Source: JAFAGX01 sp035623255 | Lineage (GTDB): Bacteria; Acidobacteriota; Terriglobia; Terriglobales; Acidobacteriaceae | Length of the DNA: 5,724 nucleotides | Direction: 5' to 3' | Assembly (NCBI GenBank): GCA_035623255.1 | Contig: DASPTU010000032.1 | Coordinates: forward strand, 1 to 5,724 | In this document: positions 1 through 4,955 of the stretch, in pieces | Numbering within the stretch: position 1 is the first letter of the stretch | How the letters are laid out: each line of letters opens with the position of its first letter | Notes under the pieces: model-generated | Database searches by the model: none | What the model was told of the DNA's origin: nothing | What the model saw: the letters and a program-made list of their open reading frames with translations, nothing else | Position numbers and translations under genes: made by a program

Positions 1-640
1 GACGCCCAACATCTGAAACCACAAACAGCTTGAGTGTCTCTGATCGAGTCCGCTCCATCCTGGGGATCTTCTCTGGCGGTGGCCGTGGGGTTCTCGAGAC
101 ACTCTGGTTCGAGAGCGAGTCTCAGCTGGTAAGTTAGGCGCTGTGTGCCTCGGGCACGTAGTCTCACACCCGACCCTAGGCCCTCTCGGATAACCAGAAA
201 TAGCTATAGGCCACGAGTCTCGGATAGAACTATGGTCGCCACTTGAGCGCGTTCTGCTTTGCTGGTTTCGGAACTGATAGGCTTCGTTGCAAACGAGCAA
301 TGAAAACCGCTAGTAGAGAAAAGCCAAACCGCTGGGCCCGCGCGTCCAGCAACCGAGCACATGGTGCGGTCGGTCAAAACAGATCCTGCTCATTCACGTG
401 GGCTGCGAAACAAGAAAAATTCCAGCCTCAGGGGAGGCTTCTTCTCTTGACTTCTACCTTTATAGAACTTACCAGGACTTAGTCGAGCATCCAAGGAGCG
501 GATGACCGGTGACAAGTAAAATTCTCAACAAATACGAAACCAGGTTGCCGTTCACGCCCCGGCTGCGGGAGCTATCGCTGTCGCTTCTTATCCACAGGTT
601 GAAAGCCACGACCAGCGACCATTGTCAATTTGAAAATTAC
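1..640. other. Gene-poor stretch, no supported gene
   Basis: I see no convincing gene here. Open frames exist on both strands but have poor starts and arginine/serine-rich, low-complexity translations typical of non-coding GC-rich DNA. A frame open from base 3 to the TAG at 135-137 could be the very end of a gene that starts outside the window, but it shows nothing recognisable. A frame from a TTG at 243 to 482 has no ribosome binding site and no protein-like composition. The nonamer TCTCGGATA occurs twice (184-192 and 218-226), each preceded by AGGCC. I read this as a decayed or intergenic region; the role is unknown. Confidence 0.5.
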
Positions 641-657
641 GATGGGTGAAAGCGACC

Positions 658-680
658 GCAATCGCGACCATCGCTATTGC
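658..680. repeat. Imperfect 23-nt inverted repeat
   Basis: The arms GCAAT-C-GCG (658-666) and CGC-T-ATTGC (672-680) are complementary except for one C/T mismatch and enclose the five bases ACCAT. The element lies about 100 bp beyond the stop codon of the leftward secreted-protein gene. It could be a transcript-end structure for that gene, but no T-run follows on that strand, so a classical intrinsic terminator is not supported. It could also be a protein-binding dyad. Confidence 0.35.
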
Positions 681-775
681 ATAACAGAGGAAGAACATAC
701 GAAAGTTGTGGCTCATGGGTACCTCCAGCCACCGACACCTTGCTTTTCACTTCCAAGCAATGCCCAGGCCGCTCA

Positions 776-1162
776 CTAGCTCGCCCCGGGCGTCTTTCCC
801 CTGAGCTCGGCGTCAATGCCATCGATAATTTTGCGTACTTCTTTTCGCACTGGGTTTAAGGAACAAGTCTTGTCGCCAGGGCACAACCTTTCCACAGCTA
901 CATGAGAATGTTTGTCATCGATGCGTGTGACCGTGAGTCGTACATCGTAGCCAGGTGACTTTCCGATATGAAATTCCCAGAAGGTGCTGCCAGCCTTGCC
1001 TGTCACATGAAAATGCTGAAATAGGATCACCTGCATTGCAGCCGCGTAGACCTCGTCGACAGGAGCAGAATAGTCGTGTTTGGCCCAGTCGGGGGGCTCC
1101 TCGGCAGAGCTGACGCCCATCAGGAGGAGCATTATGATTCCACCCATTAGAAGAGGCTTCAT
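776..1162 (-). CDS. Small secreted protein of unknown function
   Basis: This 128-residue protein is not one I recognise. Residues 1-20 form a clear Sec signal peptide: a Lys at position 2, a hydrophobic core rich in Leu, Ile and Met, and a Ser-Ser-Ala site before Glu21. The mature protein of about 108 residues should therefore be periplasmic or extracellular. There is no Cys after the signal peptide, so it is not a lipoprotein. The mature part begins with an amphipathic helix (about 33-47), continues with predicted beta strands (about 50-92) and ends in a second helix (about 104-121). This is an alpha/beta layout seen in several small envelope domains of unknown function. Cys94 and Cys100 sit in a CPGDKTC segment and could form a disulfide. 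The ATG at 1160-1162 is preceded by GAGG (1171-1174) at a good distance, which supports the start. It is divergent from the universal stress protein gene. Confidence 0.7.
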   Translation of the reverse strand: MKPLLMGGIIMLLLMGVSSAEEPPDWAKHDYSAPVDEVYAAAMQVILFQHFHVTGKAGSTFWEFHIGKSPGYDVRLTVTRIDDKHSHVAVERLCPGDKTCSLNPVRKEVRKIIDGIDAELRGKTPGAS

Positions 1163-1281
1163 GGTGGTTTCCTCGCTGAGGAAGGAATAAACACATCAAG
1201 TAATCCGGATGCGCAAAAAAAAATGCTGTGATGCAAGACATCTATGCCCGTGCCCGACGACACGGGTAATGGTCAGTGCCT

Positions 1282-1295
1282 GATTAACGTTAATC
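1282..1295. promoter_or_regulatory. Perfect 14-bp palindrome, candidate operator
   Basis: GATTAACGTTAATC reads identically on both strands. The symmetry extends by two more pairs after one mismatch (CC at 1279-1280, GG at 1297-1298). It lies about 70 bp upstream of the universal stress protein start codon and about 120 bp from the divergent start. That is a typical place for a homodimeric regulator. The right half plus its flank, CGTTAATC-G-GGAC (1288-1300), recurs with one change at 2476-2488, upstream of the carbonic anhydrase. Function is inferred only. Confidence 0.4.
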
Positions 1296-1351
1296 GGGAC
1301 TTGAGGGACGTCAGATACCTCAAATACAGTGAATGGAGAATAGCAGCAGCC

Positions 1352-1359
1352 AGGAAGGG
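1352..1359 (+). promoter_or_regulatory. Ribosome binding site deciding the Usp start
   Basis: AGGAAGGG ends four bases before the ATG at 1364 and is the best Shine-Dalgarno match in the region. It favours 1364 over the ATG at 1244, which has no such signal and would place the palindrome inside coding sequence. Confidence 0.7.
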
Positions 1360-1363
1360 CGTT

Positions 1364-2296
1364 ATGGCATCTAGGGCAGCGAAGGCAAGTGCTGAAGTCA
1401 AGTCGGTATTGATCGCATACGATTTCTCGGAAGCAGCGCAAAAGCCGCTGCGACACGCACTGGCGGTGGCACGTCACTATGGAGCGAAATTTCATCTGGT
1501 GAATGTCGTCTCTTCGCTTGGATACACCATCGTCGGTCCGCAAGCGGCGAACTTGGCGGCCGAAAGAACTCAACGGGACGCCCGGAGGCTAGAGAAAGAG
1601 CTGCTAGCAAGTGGGGCGCTGGCGGGCCTGGAGCACGAGTTCATCATCCGGGAAGGCGAGGTCTGGGAACAACTGGAGCTTGTCATCAAGGAAAAGAAAG
1701 TGGACCTGGTGGTCGTGGGCACGCATGGCCGTGGAAGCCTGGGAAAACTGATCCTCGGCTCGGTGGCGGAAAGAGTCTTTAGGAACGCAGAATGCCTTGT
1801 GGGGACCGTAGGTCCTGGCTCCTATGAGGATGCCCTGACCGAGAAAACCGGGGAAGTTCGTCCTTTTCTCTTCGCTACCGATTTTGGCGTGGCTTCGTTG
1901 CATGCATTGCCCTACGCGCTTTCCTTTGCCAGCCACTTCAAGGCACGGCTCATCGTGCTGCACGTCCTCCCAGCCGCTCCGATTCCGGAGGGATTCCATT
2001 GGTCCACCACGGGCGACCTGGATCAAATGAGGGAAAGGGCGCGAGTGGAGAGCGAGCGGCAGTTTGGGGAGATGATTCGGCAAAGTGGCCCGATGGAGAC
2101 CCAGCCTGAATTTATGGTCAAGTACGGGATACCCAGCGACCAAATCTTGCTGGCCTCCCACATGCTCAGGAGCGATCTCATCATTTTGGGATTACGGCGC
2201 CCCGCTCATAGTGAAGTTGCTGCGCACACGCCTTGGGACATTGCTTACAAAGTGGTGAGCAGTGCATATTGCCCAGTTTTGACAATAAGAAATTGA
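1364..2296 (+). CDS. Universal stress protein with two tandem Usp domains
   Basis: The 310-residue product consists of two UspA-type domains. Domain 1 spans about 12-150: strand 'VLIAYDFS' with Asp20, then helix, strand and helix. It ends in the ATP-binding signature G-2x-G-9x-G-S (Gly119, Gly122, Gly132, Ser133). Domain 2 spans about 165-310 and starts with 'FLFATDFG' (Asp173). Its corresponding loop after 'LIILGL' lacks that signature and reads 'RRPAHSEVAAHTPWDIAYK' instead, so it probably does not bind ATP in the classical way. There is no signal peptide or membrane segment, so it should be cytosolic. Proteins of this family help cells survive starvation, oxidative or respiratory stress, usually as nucleotide-sensing regulators; the precise role here cannot be read from sequence. 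An in-frame ATG at 1244 would add 40 residues before the first Usp strand that do not look like Usp and have no ribosome binding site, so I reject it. Confidence 0.92.
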   Translation: MASRAAKASAEVKSVLIAYDFSEAAQKPLRHALAVARHYGAKFHLVNVVSSLGYTIVGPQAANLAAERTQRDARRLEKELLASGALAGLEHEFIIREGEVWEQLELVIKEKKVDLVVVGTHGRGSLGKLILGSVAERVFRNAECLVGTVGPGSYEDALTEKTGEVRPFLFATDFGVASLHALPYALSFASHFKARLIVLHVLPAAPIPEGFHWSTTGDLDQMRERARVESERQFGEMIRQSGPMETQPEFMVKYGIPSDQILLASHMLRSDLIILGLRRPAHSEVAAHTPWDIAYKVVSSAYCPVLTIRN

Positions 2297-2735
2297 GCAG
2301 CAGTTCTCGAGCAACAAGCAGAACGAGTAGTAACCAAAGCGGCTCGCCAGAATTGAGAGTTCATAACGGAAACGCACCACACAAGCAGGAGAATAATGTT
2401 GTCCCACGATGGTCTATGCCGGGCAAGTCGGATACCCGGACATCTTGGTATCAGTACCCACTTCGGCGGTAACCCCGTTAATCAGGACCTATCGCTGCTC
2501 ACGATACTGCCAGTCAAATAGTGCTCGCCCCAATGGACTTGCGTTTCGAAGAGGCTCGCCTGTCAGTTTTGGCAGGTGGGTATAGACAAAAGGGGATGTA
2601 CCGTTCGTCAATCGACGACATGGAGGCGGTTTGCTCCTCGCTTGAGGAGGCGGGATTAGCGTGGCCTCCATTTTAGCCACTCATGCGGAATCATTTTTTC
2701 CTTTTGATTGTTGTTCATTCCAAAAAGAGCGTGCG
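2297..2735. other. Intergenic region between usp and carbonic anhydrase
   Basis: These 439 bp hold no gene I can defend. A 41-codon frame (2396-2521) begins six bases after AGGAG but its translation resembles nothing I know. A 58-codon frame overlaps it (2409-2585). No strong intrinsic terminator follows the universal stress protein gene. CTGCCA (2507-2512) and TGGCAG (2570-2575) are complementary arms around a region containing the heptamer GCTCGCC twice. The 13-mer CGTTAATCAGGAC (2476-2488) repeats, with one change, a sequence upstream of the universal stress protein gene. Nested hairpins lie at 2620-2680, followed by an AT-rich stretch just before the carbonic anhydrase start. Confidence 0.5.
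2620..2680 (+). promoter_or_regulatory. Nested and competing hairpins ahead of carbonic anhydrase
   Basis: The outer arms ATGGAGGC (2620-2627) and GCCTCCAT (2664-2671) are perfect complements. Between them CTCCTC (2634-2639) pairs with GAGGAG (2644-2649) around the tetraloop GCTT. A third pair, GTGGC (2661-2665) with GCCAC (2676-2680), overlaps the right outer arm, so it excludes the outer stem. GAGGAGG (2644-2650) is a near-perfect Shine-Dalgarno sequence ten bases before a GTG at 2661 that is in frame with the carbonic anhydrase, and the inner hairpin would hide it. The four T after the outer stem also allow a weak terminator reading. Confidence 0.35.
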
Positions 2736-3296
2736 ATGACCTTCGCCCACACAGACGGGGCGCTAATATCCGCCGACGAAGGACTGAAGAGGCTTATCGA
2801 CGGAAACAGACGATTCATGGAAGGTAAAGCGCACTACTCCACCTTCTGCAAGGAGACCCTTGCTGATTTGGCAAGGGAGCAACATCCATATGCGACCATA
2901 CTGGGCTGCAGCGACTCCAGAGTCCCTCCGGAATTGATCTTCGATGCGGACTTCGGAGAGTTATTCATTATCCGTGTCGCGGGGAACGTAATGTCTCCCG
3001 AGGTGAAGGGTAGTTTGCAGTACGCGGGTTCTCTCCTGCATACGCCCCTTTTCGTCATACTCGGCCACCAGGGATGTGGTGCAGTACAAGCCGCGCTGGC
3101 GTATAAATATCATCGCGTCGAGCAACGTTCTCACATCCAAGCTCTGGTAAATGATATTTTGCGAAGATCTCGAAACGATCTCGCGATTCTTCTGGATGAT
3201 CCGGGGTCAGGAATTGTCCAAAGAGCAAGTGGAACGAATACTGGGATACTTCAGGAAGTGCGTTATCTGGGCCCGGGGGCGGCGCGAAAAGCCTGA
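2736..3296 (+). CDS. Beta-carbonic anhydrase, 3' end replaced
   Basis: Beta-carbonic anhydrases interconvert CO2 and bicarbonate with a zinc ion in the cytoplasm. The 186-residue frame carries the usual start 'DEGLKRLIDGNRRF' (14-27), the C-S-D-S-R motif with zinc ligand Cys58 and the Asp60/Arg62 dyad, the 'RVAGNV' strand (80-85) and the H-x2-C motif with ligands His111 and Cys114. Resemblance continues to about residue 141 ('RSHIQALVNDIL'). The last 45 residues do not look like the family. The C-terminal helices and the final beta strand (usually of the form GAxYDLxTG) are absent, and this tail is an out-of-frame reading of the next gene. The product is probably unstable or inactive, because that strand belongs to the core sheet. 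I chose the ATG at 2736 because family members begin close to this motif. A GTG at 2661 with a strong Shine-Dalgarno would add 25 residues that do not look protein-like, and it remains an alternative. Confidence 0.85.
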   Translation: MTFAHTDGALISADEGLKRLIDGNRRFMEGKAHYSTFCKETLADLAREQHPYATILGCSDSRVPPELIFDADFGELFIIRVAGNVMSPEVKGSLQYAGSLLHTPLFVILGHQGCGAVQAALAYKYHRVEQRSHIQALVNDILRRSRNDLAILLDDPGSGIVQRASGTNTGILQEVRYLGPGAARKA

Positions 3297-3648
3297 AAGA
3301 CTGCTTTGCTCATTAAGCATGCTAATTTGTTACCTGACGAACGTCGATGACTCCGCCAGAGAACTATTGGAAGCCGTCGCGCCATATGTATATGTGGGCC
3401 GTACTGAGTACACCTTCATCGGGGAACTTTTGCGTCTCGCTGAGACAAGCCCAGACGGAGTTAGTGCAGTCCTAGGGAAGATGATTGCGAACCGAGCGCC
3501 GGATTTCGACTACAAAGACCAATTGAAGGCACTACTCCGAAAGCTGGCCGACAAGGGCAAAAGGCAAGATGTCCTCTCGTACGCTGAAACTCTGCGCGGC
3601 ATCGCAGGGATGCAGGAATTGTTCGACGAGCTTACTCACAAACACTAG
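3151..3648 (+). CDS. C-terminal fragment of an all-helical protein (likely remnant)
   Basis: The 165 codons read as a well-formed, fully alpha-helical sequence of about eight helices (for example 23-41, 48-63, 67-80, 85-98, 102-114, 121-135, 137-149, 152-162), like the end of a helical-repeat or solenoid domain. Landmarks are 'RFFWMIRG' (12-19), 'LLEAVAPYVYVG' (72-83), 'DYKDQLKALLRKLA' (120-133) and 'GMQELFDEL' (153-161). From memory this resembles the far C-terminus of very large bacterial proteins with an upstream NTPase or effector part, but I cannot name the family. The frame is closed by a TAA immediately before the ATG at 3151, there is no ribosome binding site, and the start overlaps the carbonic anhydrase frame by 146 bp. 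All this suggests a 5'-deleted gene fused into the carbonic anhydrase gene, not an independent small gene. The stop lies only 5 bp from the stop of the convergent Fic gene. Confidence 0.6.
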   Translation: MIFCEDLETISRFFWMIRGQELSKEQVERILGYFRKCVIWARGRREKPERLLCSLSMLICYLTNVDDSARELLEAVAPYVYVGRTEYTFIGELLRLAETSPDGVSAVLGKMIANRAPDFDYKDQLKALLRKLADKGKRQDVLSYAETLRGIAGMQELFDELTHKH

Positions 3649-3653
3649 CGCTC

Positions 3654-4811
3654 TTACCGTTCCGCCAACTCACCTCGTTCGGTGAGCGTCATGCGCGGGA
3701 CAGGCCGAAGCGGGACACTGAGCCGATAGCGGGCGTAGCGGCGCTCGCCTTCGCGGACCAACGCGCCCTTGGCAACTAAGTCGGACAGGTCGCGCGTCGT
3801 CGTTGCGGGCGAGGCTCCTGTGATGGTGCTGTATTTCCCTGCCGAAAGACCGCCTCGGAATCCTTCCGGGCCTTCGCGGAACATGCGCAAGAGGGCCTTC
3901 TCCTGCCGCGCATTAAGGTGGCCTTTAAGCCGGTCGAGCAGCTTCGCTTTGTCGATCAGGAATTCCACGAGGGCAATTGTTCGGCGTTGGGCTTCGATGG
4001 CGACCCCGGCAAACCACATGAGCCAGTGCGTGATCTCATTTCCCTTGTTCGCGGCTTCGAGCGCGCCGTAATAGTTCTTGCGTCGGGCAAGAATCGTTGC
4101 GGCCAGGGCGGTGAGTGTCGGCTGCCCGAGGCTTTGCGCCAGAGCTTTTTCGGCGATGGCTCGCCCCATGCGCCCGTTGCCGTCCTCGAACGGATGGATG
4201 CTCTCAAAATACAGGTGTGCAATCCCCGCTCTCGTCAGCGCAGACAGTGGTTCTTCGCGTCCAGGCGCAGTCCGATTGAACCACGCAATGAATTGCTCCA
4301 TTTCGGATTGCACGCGCGAAGATGGCGGCGCCTCGAAATGCACTCTGGCCTCGCCAATGGGCCCGGAAACGACTTGCATGGGTTCCGCGCCGGTTCGGTA
4401 GCGTCCGACATCTCTCAGGTTGCGGCTCCCGCTCATCACCATGCGATGCCAGCGAAACAACATTTCTTCGGAGAGCGGCTCGGCAAATGACCGGTACACG
4501 TCAACCATCATCTCCGCGATGCCTCGCTCCGCAGGCCGGACACGCCGTTCATCCGTGGCTAGGCCTAATTGCTTACGGAGCGAAGACTGTACGCTTGCGC
4601 GGTCCAGAATTTCGCCTTCGATTTCGGAAGTCGTCACCGCTTCCGTGCTCATGGCTTCAATTGTGAGTTGATCGCGATCTTCTTTCCCGAGGTGGCGAAT
4701 GGTGCCGACGAAGACACCTCCGCCGACGAGAAACTGCTTCTCCGCAGCCTCAAGGCGTGCGCGATCCCAACGAAAATTGGGCCAGTCCGTTCTTTGCCAG
4801 TTCCAAGCCAT
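3654..4811 (-). CDS. Fic-family protein adenylyltransferase with winged helix
   Basis: Fic enzymes transfer AMP (or a related moiety) from a nucleotide to hydroxyl side chains of target proteins. In this 385-residue protein the N-terminal part (1-90) has the 'WNWQRTDWPNFRWD' opening of the DUF4172 type. It then shows the inhibitory helix motif (S/T)xxxE(G/N) as Thr61 to Gly66 with the blocking Glu65, making this a class II, self-inhibited Fic protein. The Fic core (about 110-285) contains the target-docking flap 'VVSGPIGEARVHFEAP' (147-162) and the intact catalytic loop HPFEDGNGRMGR, with catalytic His206, Asp210, Asn212, Arg214 and Arg217. Residues about 300-365 form a winged helix-turn-helix with a basic wing ('VREGERRYARYRL'), suggesting DNA binding and autoregulation. 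There is no signal peptide, so it should be cytosolic. The gene looks complete and functional. Its target protein cannot be inferred from the sequence. The ATG at 4809-4811 begins the family's conserved N-terminus, although only a distant AGGA (4828-4831) could serve as ribosome binding site. Confidence 0.93.
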   Translation of the reverse strand: MAWNWQRTDWPNFRWDRARLEAAEKQFLVGGGVFVGTIRHLGKEDRDQLTIEAMSTEAVTTSEIEGEILDRASVQSSLRKQLGLATDERRVRPAERGIAEMMVDVYRSFAEPLSEEMLFRWHRMVMSGSRNLRDVGRYRTGAEPMQVVSGPIGEARVHFEAPPSSRVQSEMEQFIAWFNRTAPGREEPLSALTRAGIAHLYFESIHPFEDGNGRMGRAIAEKALAQSLGQPTLTALAATILARRKNYYGALEAANKGNEITHWLMWFAGVAIEAQRRTIALVEFLIDKAKLLDRLKGHLNARQEKALLRMFREGPEGFRGGLSAGKYSTITGASPATTTRDLSDLVAKGALVREGERRYARYRLSVPLRPVPRMTLTERGELAER

Positions 4812-4864
4812 GAGCGATGGGCCGTTTTCCTATCGCTCACATTATGCCATATTTCTGAGCGATA
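4811..4864. promoter_or_regulatory. Three-copy inverted-repeat operator of the Fic gene
   Basis: The octamer TGAGCGAT occurs at 4811-4818 and 4856-4863, and its complement ATCGCTCA at 4832-4839. The two distal copies extend to a perfect 9-bp inverted repeat (4831-4839 and 4856-4864) separated by 16 bp, with centres 25 bp apart. The proximal copy includes the first base of the Fic start codon. An extended -10 element sits between the two distal copies, and transcription would start within or beside the middle one. A protein bound here would block initiation. The winged helix of the Fic protein is the obvious candidate, by inference only. The proximal and middle copies could also pair in a transcript that begins upstream of 4839. 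Confidence 0.65.
4841..4849 (-). promoter_or_regulatory. Extended -10 promoter element of the Fic gene
   Basis: Read on the minus strand the bases are TGG-CATAAT. This is a five-of-six match to TATAAT directly preceded by the TGn motif of extended -10 promoters, which do not need a good -35; indeed none is present 17 bp upstream. The predicted transcription start is near 4833-4835. This gives a leader of only about 22-24 bases. Confidence 0.55.
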
Positions 4865-4955
4865 GTTGCCCGCCCTATCCATCACCCAGTTTTGGGCCCA
4901 GCACGGCCCTTGGTTTGGTAACCTTCAGCGAGTTTCCGGGTCGGCAAGCGACAAC

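Larger units (their letters stand above)
1163..1363. promoter_or_regulatory. Divergent intergenic control region
   Basis: This 201-bp interval separates the leftward secreted-protein gene from the rightward universal stress protein gene and must hold the promoter of at least the former. On the minus strand TTGCGC (1210-1215) can be paired with a weak TTTATT -10 at long spacing, so that promoter is only tentative. A run of nine A lies at 1215-1223. On the plus strand there is a 14-bp palindrome (1282-1295), a direct repeat of GGGAC (1296-1300 and 1305-1309) and an inverted repeat TTGAGG (1301-1306) / CCTCAA (1318-1323). I find no convincing -10 for the rightward gene, so it may depend on an activator or an alternative sigma factor. 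Confidence 0.45.

Noticed and set aside
3..137. Frame open from the left edge to TAG at 135-137, possible end of an outside gene
   Set aside because: Too short and without recognisable features; other frames in the same place are also open, as expected for GC-rich DNA.
286..304. GCTTCGTTGCAAA resembling the terminal repeat of IS6-family elements
   Set aside because: Only a partial match, no second inverted copy in the window and no transposase.
243..482. Open frame of 79 codons starting with TTG
   Set aside because: No Shine-Dalgarno, rare start, Arg/Ser-rich composition without domain features.
740..760. TTGCTT/AAGCAA hairpin as terminator of the secreted-protein gene
   Set aside because: Only a 6-bp, AT-rich stem with a 9-nt loop and no T-run.
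1294..1312. DevR/DosR-like box (GGGACTT) before usp
   Set aside because: Only one half-site; the second GGGAC is in direct orientation instead of the dyad needed.
1244..1363. Extended start of the universal stress protein at ATG 1244
   Set aside because: No ribosome binding site, the added 40 residues do not resemble Usp, and the perfect palindrome would fall inside coding sequence. ATG 1364 has AGGAAGGG at proper distance.
2396..2521. 41-codon frame with an AGGAG six bases upstream
   Set aside because: The ribosome binding site is decent, but the translation shows no structure and an overlapping frame is equally open; no evidence beyond chance.
3918..4490. Long plus-strand frame opposite the Fic gene
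   Set aside because: It is the antisense shadow of a clearly coding Fic gene with intact catalytic motif; it has no domain of its own.
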